From Tenrec ecaudatus (Eukaryota; Chordata; Mammalia; Afrosoricida; Tenrecidae), in contig NC_134540.1 of assembly GCF_050624435.1 (NCBI RefSeq), forward strand, positions 25,854,001 to 25,918,000: a stretch of 64,000 bases of DNA, given 5' to 3'. The position numbers and the translations under genes were made by a program. The notes beneath the pieces were generated by a model. The model was not told the DNA's origin. It did not search any database and was given only the letters and a program-made list of their open reading frames with translations. How positions within the stretch are numbered: position 1 is the stretch's first letter; each line of letters begins with the position of its first letter. Positions 1 through 11,849 of the stretch are shown piece after piece.

Positions 1-880
1 GACTTTGAAGCCACACTGCAGAGGGCATGGAGGAAAGAGCTAACAGGGTGCTTTCCGAAGGTCACAGTCATGAAAATCCTCTAAAAGGTAACTCAACCGC
101 ACAACACTTGGGTTTGTCATGGGTCAAAATGGATCGGTTTTTGTTGCTATTGCTGTGCTATGTGGTGCCTAAAATGCATCAGGGACTATTCTAAGCGATT
201 CACTAATAATGATTCATTTAGTCTGCTTAACAATAATGTATTATAGGAATCATCATTATTCCACTTAACCAATGACTTTACTGCGACAAAGAGGTGGTTT
301 CTCCCAAGAAACCCCAAGGCAGGTGAATGACAGGATCAGAAGTTCAGACATGGACTACGTGTCAGTGTCCATTATGCTCTGCTAGTTTTCCAAAACATCT
401 TCTGAATGTTGTCCACATGATTCTATTCTGTACCATTATCATAAAAAATTTGAGTTTTGTGTGGTGTGGTGTAATCTACTCGTTAAATAAATCATTTAGT
501 GATGCGTTCTGATACTCTCTCAATATTTATTACCAAGAGCTGCAAAGGAATTTCCAATGTTAATCTTGTTACTCATTCCAGTTTCAAACATGTACATTTT
601 TTCCCTAAGACCAATAAAAGATTGGCGGTCCTTGAGTGTCAAGTAGGAGAGTCTAGGGAGTATTCCAAAGAAACTGGCAGTCATCAAGTACACTTTTTAA
701 TCACAGGAATATAGCATGATCCATTCATAAATTTTAATAAAGTTTAAAATGTAAGAAAATATATGTAATTAAAATAATCTACACTAAAATCAAATATAAA
801 ACTGTATTGGGGAGATACTTTCAAAGCTATGAAAAGCCAAGAGCAGTCTACATATTATAGATGTTTATTTCTCACTTATA
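1..880. other. Unassigned AT-rich intergenic sequence
   Basis: I recognise no gene or repeat family here. Short open frames near 327-714 have no domain-like composition, no homology I can name and no splice or polyadenylation context, so they are treated as chance. Confidence 0.5.
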
Positions 881-1040
881 AGGAACCCCAGTGAGAGAGT
901 ATGTTAAATATTGTGCTACTCATCACAGGGTTGGTGGTTGGTACCCACCAGCCTTACCGCTTGGAAAAGATGAGGCTGCTTTTAAAGATCTGTGGTTTGA
1001 AAACCAGAAGGAGGGGGTCCACTCTGGCCTATTCTCAGGT
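881..1040 (+). repeat. AfroSINE (tRNA-derived SINE), 3' truncated
   Basis: The copy begins with the 'ggaaccccagtg' head, then the tRNA-like part (a 'ctactcatcacagggttggtggtt' type B-box region is visible near 915-940) and the 'accaccagcc...gaaaagatgaggctgct' body. AfroSINEs are Pol III-transcribed non-autonomous retrotransposons confined to Afrotheria. Their 3' tail resembles that of an RTE LINE, which is thought to supply reverse transcriptase. This copy ends around the 'tccactctggcct' block and lacks the terminal 'cgctatgagtcgga' tail. Confidence 0.7.
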
Positions 1041-2390
1041 GGAAGAATCAGTTCAACAAACAAGAGTTTGAGATTTGAAGTATTTTGATAAACTTGAAAA
1101 TTTTTCTGGCAAGATATTTTTGTATGATTTATGACAGTTTGTTAAATATGTATAACAATAAAGTTTATTTTTTTCTTTCTGGGTCTATCTTTTATGGCAC
1201 CTTTTTAATAATACCAGAAGTATCGTTTTAATTATATTTATTTATAAGAATTTGTCATTTTTTTAGGAAATCAAGAGAGATAAATTAAAGAAAAAGAGGA
1301 GATGGATCTTTCAAAGTTCCAGGATAAAATAGATTCTGGCAAAGCATTCTGAAGAAGCCTCAAAATTTCCATTTGTTTGTATGTGTGGATTTAAAGGAGG
1401 TGATGTTGGAAACAAAATAATATACCTTTAACTTAATTGACTATTAATACAGAAATTCTGCCTTTTTAGTCATCTCACAGAATTGAAATACTTCAAAGCC
1501 GAGGCTAAAGAGAGTTTATCTTAGTCTATCAAGTTTATTTTTGAGTGTTTCCACATTTCATTTAGGTAATCATTTCTATATCCTGCATGTTTCATTCAAG
1601 TTGTGCCTGTTTTAGCCCTAAACTTATTTATGACCTTTCTTTAGTGGATGCGCTATGATGGCAATGTAATATAAAATAAAATAAATGTGCTTATTTTATC
1701 TTACTTATTTTATCTTTTTGTTCATATATTGTTAACTGAGGACCTTCTTATTCTTTCCTATATAGACTTGGTTTCTCATGAAATATTTCAATATTTACTT
1801 CATAGAGTAGTTAGGAGAATTAAATATAGGTTAGCTGAATATGGAAATATGTGCCTATAAATCATAATTAGCCTATTAGAGAAATATACGTAAATTCTAT
1901 AACATTCTACAATTACTCAAGGATGTATTTCTCTATGCTGTTAGCTAGCCAACTAGCAAATCCAGGATTTACTATATTCTCAGTCTGCATAATTTTGGAA
2001 TAGACAGATTAATAAAAGTTGATCTTGGCCACAAAACACAAAGTCTAATGTGAAGATATAAACATAAATGATTACAATAATTTAGTAAATGTAATAATGT
2101 GGCAAAAATGATTTGTTCCAAGAAATCATCATATGTAAGGCAAGTACGTGTTTCCTTCCTAACTTTCTATGCTCCATACTTTATTTTCACAAATACATTC
2201 TGTTACACATTTATTAATGAAGTATAACCTTTACTGTTTGATTTTCCCTGTTTGAAAACTAGTTCTTTTATCTTAAGCGACATGAAAAAGGCATGCAGAC
2301 AATTGTGATTTGGATATGAAAATAAACATCTGACTCTTTCCATGAGTTTACTGGCATTTAAATACATTTTTACATAGTTCTATTTATGAT
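1041..2390. other. Unassigned AT-rich sequence
   Basis: No repeat family or coding signal was recognised. Composition is strongly AT-rich with ordinary short A and T runs. Confidence 0.45.
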
Positions 2391-2399
2391 AACTACAAA

Positions 2400-2845
2400 T
2401 TCTCAACTGAAATTAATGGAGTTCATTTGACAATAAATGCTCCACTGAAATAAATTGGTGTTAGTTGCTATTCACCCCTATTGAGATGAATGTTATGTGT
2501 AATGTATGGGTTATATAGGTAGGGAAGGAAGTAGACGATGAGATCAGTAAGTCAAGTCTGCATGCTTGGCTAGAACACAGTCTCCAAATAGAGGACAGAA
2601 CAGTTGATCTTAGGCCATGAACAAAAGCTATTTTAATTTATTGCAATTAAAATGAATGGGATTCAATCTAACACATTTATGAGGATGCGATAACTATCGA
2701 ATCACATTCATTTCAGTGGGGTTTGTTAGTCATCCAATTCTATTCATTTCCATGGGGATCCATTATTTATCGAATCACATTTATTTAAATGGGGATTCAT
2801 TAGCTAAAAAATCTAATTAGTTTCCATGTGCATGCATTAGCTATC
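2400..2845. repeat. Degenerate ~37-bp tandem repeat with 'attcatttccatgggg' core
   Basis: Four diverged units of about 37 bp can be aligned by eye between 2700 and 2845. Each has a core like 'attcattt(c/a)(c/a)atgggg' (near 2706, 2742, 2779 and 2816) followed by 'attcattagct' or a variant. Reverse-complement versions of the core ('aaatgaatggg') occur just upstream near 2650, and looser relatives ('gaaattaatggagttcatt') near 2408-2480. The array is old and imperfect. It could be a decayed minisatellite or the internal array of an ancient transposon. Confidence 0.5.
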
Positions 2846-3950
2846 ATGTCATCCTTCCTTTCAAAGACAATTCTCTAGTTATCAAATCCCATGCATTTAT
2901 GTTTGGATTGGATTCTAGAGTTTGAAAAAGCTGTTACTCTTAATTAAATGGTTGCAATAAACTGCTATCATTGTTATACTGTTGCATATTTAATAGTATT
3001 TTCTAAATATCTAAAGATTTAGTCACCCCTGTTTTTCGATGGCTAAATGAAATGATCTAAGCAACAACAACAACAACAAAACAAAGAAACAAGCATTGAA
3101 CAGACGTCCACATGAACAATTCAATCTTTGAAAATATGAGAGTGCTGTTACTTTTCAAGTCAGTCTGTGTCATTTTTTAAATTCCTGAAGCCTGGACATT
3201 AGGTGAAGTTTCCATGTACAGAGATTTAAAAATGAAAGTGGGTAAAAAGCATAACAAATGACTAGCAGTCCATACGGATGAAATTCTTAGATTTATGTGT
3301 TCTATACACAAAGCTAACACAGAAGTATATGCCATTATAACCATAACTGGCTGGGTTCCATTGTCCTTTGTTAGAAACAATTCCAACTTCTCAATTATTA
3401 TTTAAAAAGCCACTTTTTGGAAAACCTAGTGTCTTTAATGCCAACATTATATAAACTACTAAGGTGAACAGAGCATTGGATACCAACCATCATATGGATA
3501 CCAACCATCATAAAGTAAATTAAACAATAAATTTACTTTAAACAAATATATGCAACCTTATTAAATTGCTGTGATGCATCTCTAATTTATGAAAATAATC
3601 ATATCCTTAACATTATCTTTCAAGAAATAAAATGGTTTAATATACTTTAACTTATGAAAATTTGAGAGAATCATATAACACAATAGTATAATTCCTTATA
3701 CTGTATAAAGAATACTACAAGAAAATACTATATAAAGAATATTTTAATACTGTCTTGAAACAAGGAACCTTTTGATTTACATAGTGTTCACTACTTTGAG
3801 ACAATTGTTTGGTGATATAGCTCTTTCTCAATTTCACTACTATAGTCAGGAGTCAGATGGCCATCAACAGCTTATTTCACTGACCCTCAAGTTTGCCAAT
3901 CCCATACTTAAAACACAGGACTACCAGAGCTTCGTAACCCTGGGCATTCC
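2846..3950. other. Unassigned sequence
   Basis: No gene or dispersed repeat was recognised. A short (CAA)n run at about 3063-3080 could be the tail of an RTE or SINE copy, but nothing convincing lies upstream of it. Confidence 0.4.
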
Positions 3951-4099
3951 AAGCTTAAACCTACCATCACTGGGTTGACTCGCTCATAGCGACCCCACTG
4001 TAGCCCCCTCTTGCTCCCATGCAGGGGCTGACATGCGTGAGCCCCCAAATGTGTGGTTAGCAGCCCAACCCTTTCTTGACTGAACCACAAGAGCTCCTT
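3951..4099 (-). repeat. AfroSINE, antisense
   Basis: Read on the minus strand it runs from an 'aaggagctcttgtggttcag' head through 'gggttgggctgctaacc' to the diagnostic 3' tail 'ggtcgctatgagcgagtc'. The middle of the body is shortened. The tail is among the better preserved in the window. Confidence 0.8.
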
Positions 4100-4265
4100 G
4101 AATACTGGACATGGAAGTTATGTTTTGTTTTATTTTAAACTTCACCCTCCTTAGAAGAAGACAGTTACATTTTTATAATTAAAAGGTCCTTAGAAGTGAC
4201 TTTCCTAAGACCTATAGACTTCAAAGTAAAGGACCTAGAAATTCCGAATGTAATATTAAAAGTAT

Positions 4266-4405
4266 TACCAATACCAATTACATCAGATTGAACCGAGATT
4301 CCTGGTGACTGTGTATCAGGATAGCACTATAGTTCATACTGTTGTCAATGACCAATTTTTCAGGCAGAGCACGTTAACCCTTTGTGCCACCCATGCATTC
4401 CTTTT
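4266..4405 (-). repeat. AfroSINE, elephant-type subfamily, antisense
   Basis: On the minus strand the order is 'gggtggcacaaagggttaa', 'gctctgcctg', 'aaaaattggtcattgacaac' and 'gatacacagtcaccagg'. This matches the AfroSINE subtype whose body reads aaaatcagccattgaaaaccc...ctgacacacatggggtc. The copy is strongly diverged and lacks part of the body. Confidence 0.6.
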
Positions 4406-5055
4406 TGAGTATTTCTAGGGTAAAATAACAACAGAGGTTCCAATATTTAAAAGATAGTCGTAACTTATCCCCATGTTACCTGATTTTATTACACAAACTA
4501 TACTCACACACAATAGCTAGCTTTACTTCCAATAGGCCTTATTTATTTTTACTATTATGAATTAAATGAAGGGTTATAGAGTGAATCATCAGTTTTACAC
4601 TCAACATTTTTTATGTATTTTGCTTCAGTTCATCCTTGCAGTCCCCTCAATGTCCCATAGCTTATCCCACATCTTCCCTGTGTTTCTAGTTTCCATTCTC
4701 CCTCCTTTCTTAGCCATGGGAATTTTACTCTTAAGTAAATAGTGTCATCTTAAATGGATAACACACCATTTATGACCATTGACTACTTTAAATGGTCAGC
4801 ACACCATTTAAGACCAATTGAAGAGTTTTGCTAGCAAATATGCTTTGAGACACACTAAGGACCCAGGCTGTTGACAGATACCTGAGAGGTTCCAAGGTGC
4901 TTCTTTCTCCTTTAGCCTCATCTGCTGTCGCTGTCTATACTCCTCTACCTGGGGCCATTGTGGATCAAACAACACATGAGACCTTCTCTTCTATTACATT
5001 TGCCAAATAAGAATACACAATAGTTTTCTTTGGACTTTTTCTTTCTTTCATTTTT
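4406..5055. other. Unassigned sequence
   Basis: No repeat or gene was identified. A local duplication of 'aatgg(a/t)(t/c)a(a/g)cacaccattta' is visible near 4750-4815, two units about 43 bp apart. Confidence 0.4.
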
Positions 5056-5059
5056 AAAC

Positions 5060-6195
5060 TATTTTATTTATCTACCTATATATCTATTTATTTAATGGTA
5101 TTCTTAACATATAGTTCACATATCATATAATTCAAGAGTATAATTACATAAAAAGAGTTGTGCAATTCTCACCACATTTAGATTTAGCACATTTTCTTCA
5201 TTCTTGTACACAACATTATTGGCCCCTCACTTCCACCTGTCTCCCTGTCATACCCCCAGGAATCTTTGATCCAATTACTATTGCTGCAGATTTACCTATC
5301 CTGGATTTCATAAACAAGAAAACATAAAAAAATTAACCCAACAATGACAACAACAAAGCAAAACAGATAAAAAACAATTGAAAAGAAGAGAGAAAATATT
5401 AAAAATTAGAAAAAATTTAAATGGATCATAAAAGAGATAAAATGAAAAAAATTAAAATTTTCATTTTGCAATTATGTCCAATGCATTCTGCATGATAGAA
5501 AGGCTTATTCACATCCTTAGTCTATGATCAGGACAAATTCACCAGGGCTTTAATCCATGTCTATTTCCCCTTCACTATTTTTTTTAACTTCAATACCTTT
5601 TAATTTGGTAAAATGGGAAATCAAATGATAAGATATTTCTTTTATAGGGGAGAGTGGTCTCCCACTACCACAAATTATGCTCAATGGGGAAATGGCAGGG
5701 GTCAGCACCTCCAGAGTGCAATGGGTGAGCCTCGTCCTGGGAAAACCACCTTCATGATCACAGTATCTCCCCTGCCACGTAAGTATTGATAAGACATTTC
5801 ATTTTCACCAAACTCTGTCTGCTAAAATGGACTGCCTGGTGATGGGACTATTCACATTCCTCAACGATGATCAGAGGGGATTCATCAGAAACTTAATCCA
5901 TATGTTGACCCTGCCAATGAGGGCTGGGCTTCCCCTGTTACCCACAGCATGCTGCAAAGTGTTGTTCACTAGTTAAGCTCTGCCACTATTCATCCCTTTG
6001 GATTGGGATGATATTATTTACAATCCTTGGATCACACAGGCAAGTGTGTTTCTTCCATGTACACTTAGTTGTCACCTCACTCACAGGGCCTCTTGTTGGA
6101 AACCAAATCTTTAAGGTCCCAGATGCCATTTTTCTGAGAATTGGGAACCATAATATTAGGATTGTCTTTGGTATGATTTTGATAAACTTAAAATA
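5060..6195 (-). mobile_element. LINE-1 3' region (3' UTR), antisense
   Basis: The plus strand reads as antisense L1 3' sequence. One landmark is the block 'agagttgtgcaattctcacc' to 'gcagatttacctatcctgga' (5154-5310). Another is the 'cacacaggcaagtgtgtttcttccatgtac' block (6032-6062), which also occurs in altered form at 36416-36450 and 62300-62330. No ORF2 codons are recognisable, so this is the 3' UTR. It is more diverged than the 61.6-kb copy, and the boundaries are approximate. Confidence 0.55.
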
Positions 6196-6639
6196 AAAGT
6201 ACTACTCTTTCTGTGAACTCATTTATTCACTCAAAATCCATTATGACTTTAAATATGTAATTAAGTCCATTTATAAGTACTTTGTGCATATAAGTAAAAT
6301 TATTATCTATATAAAAATGGTAAACTTTTCTGAAAAAAGGTGATGCAGGTATGCAGATTGTAGATGAAAAAAGTAATTTAAATAAAAGCATATTGACTGG
6401 GAATATACCACATTTATTTAATCACATTCATTTCTATTTAATAGTCAATAAATATAAAAACATGTTAATATTCAAACATTGTTTCTACCATCCACTTCTC
6501 ATCTCTCAGTTTGTAATACTATGGTGTTATGCATATTGCTATGATGTCAGAAGCTATGATACCAGGATTTCAACTACCAGTAGCATCATGACTGGTGGGT
6601 AGGTGCAAGAAGATCTTACAAACTTAAACAGATTAGGAA
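6196..6639. other. Unassigned AT-rich sequence
   Basis: Nothing recognisable. It separates the antisense L1 fragment from the RTE cluster. Confidence 0.4.
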
Positions 6640-7890
6640 GAATGACCTGTCAATCCACGTCTAAAAAAACTGGACAGGAAACCTAAAAATAGTAGTGAGG
6701 CATTGTATGCCATGTATTGCCAGAAGATGAGAGCCTCAGGTTAAATGGCACTGAAAACATGACAGGGACAGAGCTGCCTCACAAAATCAGCCGCAACTTG
6801 AATTATGTGAATGAAGCAAAGCTTTCACGACCCTCATTTGCTGATGGGGAGTGAGTCAAAATTACAAGAAATGTAAACATTCATTAATAATTAGGATGTG
6901 GAATGGAAACAGATTAAATCTAAGAAGTCATTAAAATGTAATTGAAAATCATATGAATGACGTTGAACTTATAAACATAAGGACTAAACATTGTGGAGTA
7001 AAAATGGGCTGCTATTGTTCATGAAGCAGACAATAACAGTTGAAGAAGAATGGTGTCAAATTCATTGTCAAAAGAACTTTTCAAGTGTGTTATCCTAAAG
7101 ACCACATTTTTCAAGGATAGAACACTATGTATATGTGCAGAAGGAAGACACATTTGTACAATTTTACTAAAATTTCCCACCAACCAGTAATACCAAAAAT
7201 GAATAAATTAATCAAAATAATTAATTAAAATAAGTAATCAAAATGCACTGATAATTACTGGTTATTAGAATGAAAATTTTGAAAATAAAGATGAATCAGA
7301 TGCTAGAAAATATGACCTTAGTGATATAATTTAATGATAGACCAACTATTTGTCCATCAGAAATATTTTATATATCCAACGACATAAGAGGTGACTATAT
7401 CCACAGACCAGGATGGGATGAAACTCCCAGGAGGCACATTCACTACATCTATGGTGATGTAGCCGACAATGGAAGAGCACACTATCAATTGGCCGTTACT
7501 CAGAGTCAAGCTCAGCCCACAGCTGAAGAAAATGAAAATAAGTTCATGAGAATGAAAATACAACTGTGGCCTATCCCACCCGATTTTAGAGACCCTCTCA
7601 GTAATACTGCCGAGTGATGCTAATTCATGCTGGCTCTATAGCACAGGAGTGAAATGTCTCTGTGCGTTAGAAAACCTGTAACTGTTTATGAAAGGACAAA
7701 GCCGTATCTTTCTCTGGTGGGGACGCTAGTAGTTTCGAACTGCCGACCTTGAGGTTTGTAGTACAATGTGTGAATTGAACACAAATAACTGAAGTCTAGA
7801 TAAATTATATGGTGACACAAAGGACATATCATTATAAAAACCTGGACATCACTAAAAGGAGAGGGAAATAGGAAATCCCGATATGAATGT
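6640..7890 (+). mobile_element. RTE (BovB-like) LINE 5' half: 5' UTR and endonuclease region, decayed
   Basis: RTE elements encode one polyprotein with an apurinic-type endonuclease followed by a reverse transcriptase. This copy starts in 5' UTR-like sequence and reaches the endonuclease region: 'gataattactgg(t)' near 7251, the 'gactatatccacagaccagg' block near 7393, and the post-endonuclease linker 'gattttagagacc(c)tctca' near 7582. It resumes after an antisense SINE at 7794-7890 ('aattgaacac...gacatcac'). Many stops and frameshifts are present. It is followed at once by another RTE 5' end in the same orientation. Confidence 0.7.
7605..7793 (-). repeat. AfroSINE, antisense, nested in the RTE copy
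   Basis: The minus strand shows 'ctacaaacctcaaggtcggc', 'agttcgaaactactagc', 'gagaaagatacggctttgtc' and a worn tail ending near 7605. RTE linker sequence stops at about 7604 and continues from about 7794, so the SINE inserted into an existing RTE copy. Confidence 0.7.
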
Positions 7891-8550
7891 ATGAAGGTCT
7901 TGTAATCAGAAGTGAAACATTATCTAGTTTATTGGCTAAAACAACTCAAGGAGTTTTTCAAACAGTTATGAATCATCAAAACATGAACTGGACATAGGAT
8001 GAATCTAGTAATATTAGAAGTCATCAAAAATGAAGTGGAATACATGAAGTTTGGCAAAATCCTAAGGAATGGAGAGCTGACATGGACTGGCATCGGCCAT
8101 TTTGATTAGGAAGATAACATAGTTTCTTATGCCAGAAATGCCAAATTCAGCAGAAATCATAGCACATTCATGATCAACAGGAACATTTCAAGATCTATCC
8201 TGAAGTGTAGTGCTGTCTGTGATAGAATATCTACACACCCACAAGTGAGACCAATTTTATTCAAATCTCCACAAGTATTAAAGCCAATGAAGAAGAAACT
8301 GGATAATTCTACCTTTTTCTGCTGTCTGAAATTGATCACACATGTACTCAATTGCTTGTGCTTGGAATGCCAAAATGGTGAAAAAGGAAGAATGACCAGC
8401 AGTTGGAAAATATGATATAAGTGATACTGTACACTATTTCTCGAGTCCTGGTGGCATCATGTTTTCACCACGTGCATTTCTGTATCAGTTCTATTTAATT
8501 TGTAACTCAGAAATGGCAAGGTTTTATGACTCACAGTACTTTGGTGTCAA

Positions 8551-8747
8551 GAGACCTGGCGGGGTAATGTTTATGAGTCAGGTTGCTAACTGAAAAGTCA
8601 GCTGTGTAAAACCACTAGCCACTCTTCAGGAGAAAGATGAGCCTTCCTATTGCAGCCGAGAGTTCAAGCCTCAGAACCTCGCAGGTGCAGTTCTACCCTG
8701 ATTTTTAGGCTCACCGTACATCAGTGTTGACTTGGCATGGTAGTGAA
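8551..8747 (+). repeat. AfroSINE nested in the RTE endonuclease region
   Basis: The head 'agacctggcggggtaatg', 'ggttgctaactgaaaagtcagc', 'accactagccactcttcagg' and 'gcagttctaccctg' are recognisable. The tail 'ggctcaccgtacatcagtgt' is a diverged form of ggtcgctatgagtcggaat. RTE endonuclease sequence resumes immediately with 'gccaatcacttattccttgc'. Bases 8436-8550 are not RTE either and may be a second, unrecognised fragment beginning 'gtcctggtggcatcatg'. Confidence 0.7.
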
Positions 8748-9150
8748 TAGATTGCATGCCAATCACTTATTCCTTGCAAACACATTTCTTTTCAATAGCA
8801 TACACTGAGACTATGCATATAGACTTTTTCACACTGAATACGCCTGAATCAAATTGGCTACATGCAGTTATGAGAGGAGATCACTGAGGAGCTCAATATC
8901 AACAGCCCAAATAAGGTGAGTGACCTCAGACCACTAACAGACCATCAATTACTCAAAAGCAAACTCGTGTTGAAGCTGAAGAAAATCAAAACAAGTTCAT
9001 AAGAACCAAAATACAGCTGTGTATATGTAACATCTGAATTTAGAGACCATCTAAAAATAGATACAACTGATTGAAAACAAATTACAAAAGACCAAAAGAG
9101 TGTGAGACTACATCAAGAACACATTACTTGAAAAATAAAAATTATTACAG

Positions 9151-9770
9151 GGGCTGTGCAGTGACAGTGAACTATTTAATATGGCTCTTCTAGCCATGGT
9201 TTCTAACTCCTACCCAAAGACTTTTCCTCCATATGTCTGGAAAGAAGGTGGGGGAAGATAAAGATAGGAGTCCCTCTTAGTAACTGTGAACAGGATTCCC
9301 CTGAATGTCACCTTGCTATGTATAAAATGGACCCTTGGAAGCAGGAGGGATCTCACTACTAGCAAGAGACAGAAGTGGAGTATGTCCTCTGACCTGAGAT
9401 ACCTGTGCAGTGAACTTCCTGGATGGAGATGACAGCTAGGACTTAAGAGGAGCAGCAGTAGAACCAGGAGCCAGAGCGTGGACTTGAGTGAGGACTTCCC
9501 ATTCCACTGAACAAGCCAAGCAGAGTGTTTTTGTCTAGGAGTCTGGCTTGCAGAGTGGGGTGTCTGTGGACACTTAATTGGGGAAGCTGGATTTAATGAC
9601 CCATGGAAGCGGAGCAGAGTGCATTTGGGCTGAAGAGTACCAGAGTAGGGTTTTCTGGCACTTAGTACAGGAAGCTGGGTTTGTTGATCCACAGAACTTG
9701 AGTTGAATACCTTTAGACTGTGATTTATAGCAGGGTGGCATGCTTATTTGGGCATTTGTTAGCAGGCAAC
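9151..9770. mobile_element. Unclassified 0.6-kb insertion inside the RTE copy
   Basis: RTE linker sequence stops at about 9150 and resumes at 9771 with the next consensus bases, so this block is a later insertion. A four-base 'acag' occurs at both junctions (9147-9150 and 9771-9774) and may be a target duplication. Inside is an 88-bp direct duplication: 'cacttaattggggaagctgg' at 9571 against 'cacttagtacaggaagctgg' at 9659. A TATA-like 'tataaaatgg' lies at 9321. It has no poly(A) and no SINE body. I cannot name the family. An LTR or a long composite SINE is possible. Confidence 0.45.
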
Positions 9771-11059
9771 ACAGAGAAAAAGAGGGAAAAGACCAAAAAT
9801 AATGTAATAAGAGACTCTGAAATGTGCTTTTGATGTAGAGTATCTAAAGAGACTGGAAGAAATGCTGATATAAACACAGTGAACACAAATTTTAAAAAGC
9901 AGGTCAAGATGACAAAGGAAAACATTTTCCTGAAATGTGCAGACTTGGGGTTACAGAAGCAAAATAGAAGAACATATTCAGCATAGCCCTAGCTAAAGTA
10001 ACTGAGGGGGGAAATCAAACCTGGAGTTGAAATATTGGAGGATTCTATGAACATAATATAGGGTAATGCAGGACCCCCCAACCACCCTCAAAAAAGCTCT
10101 GAAAAGCATATTTTTGCCAAATAAACTGGCTGATAGTCATTTTAAGGGATGGATTAAGATAAGGAATTGATGGCATTAACTAAAGAATTACAGGATTCAT
10201 TGTAAACACTAGTGCAATACAAGGTTAATTGATAGAGTGTTAATTGAACTATTCCATATAGGAGAAAAAGCACTGGGTGCACTCAGTAGTTTATGCCAAG
10301 AAATGTGGACAGTTACCTGACAAACTGACTGGAAGAAATTCATATGTGTGCTCTCTCCAAGTACAGGTGTCAAACAGAAGGTGAAAATTAACTCATCAAT
10401 ATCACAAGCAAGTCAGATTCTGCTGAGCATAATTCAAAACCAGTTCCAGGATTACTTTGAAATTGAGCTGCCTGAAATTCAAGCTAGATTTAGAGGAGAA
10501 CTTAGAAAGAGGGGCATGGTTGCTAAAGCAAGATAGCTCTTGGCTGAAAACAGAGTATACCAGAACAATGTGTACTGTGTCTTACTGATTTTGTGAAAAC
10601 ATTCGACTTTGAGGGTCATAACAATCTCTGGATAACATTGAGTTGAATGGAAATTTCAGGTCATTGCATTGTGTCCTGAGGAATGTCTACAGAGAAAAAG
10701 AGACAGTCTCCCCAAACAGAACATGGGGGTATTAAATGATTTTAAAGTAGCAAAGTTTGGTGTCAGGGTTGTATGACCTGACCATACTTACTCATTCTGT
10801 AAGCTGAGCGAATCATCTGAGAATATGTAGTATATGGAGAAGGGTCTGACATCAGGGTGGGAAGAAGGTTCATTAACAACCCAAGACATGTTAATAATAA
10901 CCTACATAGATGACAAACTTTCTATCTGAAACCAAAGACGAATTGAAGAATATAGCAATGATTTCAAAAAATAGCACCTTCAGTGTGGATTAAAATGCAA
11001 ACATTAAAAAGAACTCTGGATAGGGCAAGATATGACAAAATAACGATGTATAAATTACC

Positions 11060-11262
11060 AAGGACACATGAGGGAGGGGGGAAAGGGGAGGGAGGGGAAA
11101 AAAAGAGGACCTGATGCAAGGGGCTTAAACGGAGAGCAAATGCTTTGAGAATTATTGGGGCAGGGAATGTATGGATGTGCTTTATACAATTGATGTATGT
11201 ATATGTATGGATTGGGATAAGAGTTGTATGAGTCCCTAATAAAATGTAAAAAAAGAAAAGAG
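11060..11262 (+). mobile_element. LINE-1 3' terminus, copy 1
   Basis: 5'-truncated L1 end with a G-rich 'acatgagggagggggg' stretch, the 'tttatacaattgatgtatgt' block (11180), the 'gataagagttgtatgag' block (11217) and 'aataaaatgt' followed by an A-rich tail. It lies within the RTE reverse transcriptase region, which continues beyond the second L1 end. Confidence 0.7.
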
Positions 11263-11267
11263 GAGAA

Positions 11268-11390
11268 AAAATGATTAGGGCAAAGACTGTACAAATGTGC
11301 TTTATACAATTGATGTATGTATATGTATGAACTGTGATAAGAGTTGTATGAGCCCCAATAAATTGTTAAAAAAACAAAAAAAATCAAAAA
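11268..11390 (+). mobile_element. LINE-1 3' terminus, copy 2 (tandem)
   Basis: A second, shorter copy of the same terminus follows directly: 'ttagggcaaagactgtac', the same 'tttatacaattgatgtatgt' block at 11300, 'gataagagttgtatgag' at 11336, 'aataaattg' and an A-rich tail. Two ends in tandem suggest a second insertion into the first tail, or slippage or duplication. Confidence 0.7.
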
Positions 11391-11849
11391 TAAAACACTC
11401 ACAATTAGGAACATAAGAATCACAATAAATGGTAAAGAGTGCAGTTGTCAAAGATTTCACTTCACATGGACCCACAATGACTGCTCCAGGAAACAGCTTG
11501 AAAAATCAAATAGCCAAATCAGAACTGATGAAGTTTATTTTGTTGGTGTTAGTGAGGGGTAATTAATATTATGAACTGCCAGTACAAGAAAGAAGTTTGT
11601 CTTTGAAGTATTATAGTCAGAGTACTCCTATGAAGTAAGGATGAGGAGACTTATTCTCATGTGTTTTAGGCATGCTTTCAGGATAAACCAATCTGGGGAA
11701 AAAGACGTCATTCTTGGTACAGTGCAAAGACAACAAAAAAGAGATCCATTGAAACAGTGGCTATAAAAATGCACTCCAATACTACAATAATTAGTGTTGC
11801 AGAAGACTAGGCAGTATTTCATCATTTTTACATTGGGCTTTTAAGGGGG

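Larger units (their letters stand above)
7891..11825 (+). mobile_element. RTE (BovB-like) LINE, near full-span copy, broken and interrupted
   Basis: The most complete RTE in the window. In order it shows a 5' UTR (7891-8040), endonuclease (8040-8435 and 8747-9050), a linker (9050-9150 and 9771-10260), the reverse transcriptase (10260-11050), the thumb region (11400-11510) and the 3' part (11590-11825). In the RT, 'gattttgtgaaaacattcga' at 10588 corresponds to the DYAKAFD motif. It is interrupted by a SINE (8551-8747), an unclassified 0.6-kb insert (9151-9770) and two L1 3' ends (11060-11390), and sequence between the thumb and 3' part is missing. Stops are frequent, so it is not functional. 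Confidence 0.7.

Noticed and set aside
3063..3080. (CAA)n run as a possible RTE or SINE tail
   Set aside because: No recognisable RTE or SINE sequence upstream on either strand.
9210..9692. 160-codon open frame on the minus strand
   Set aside because: It lies wholly within the unclassified insertion and has leucine runs from pyrimidine-rich DNA. There is no domain or family that I recognise.
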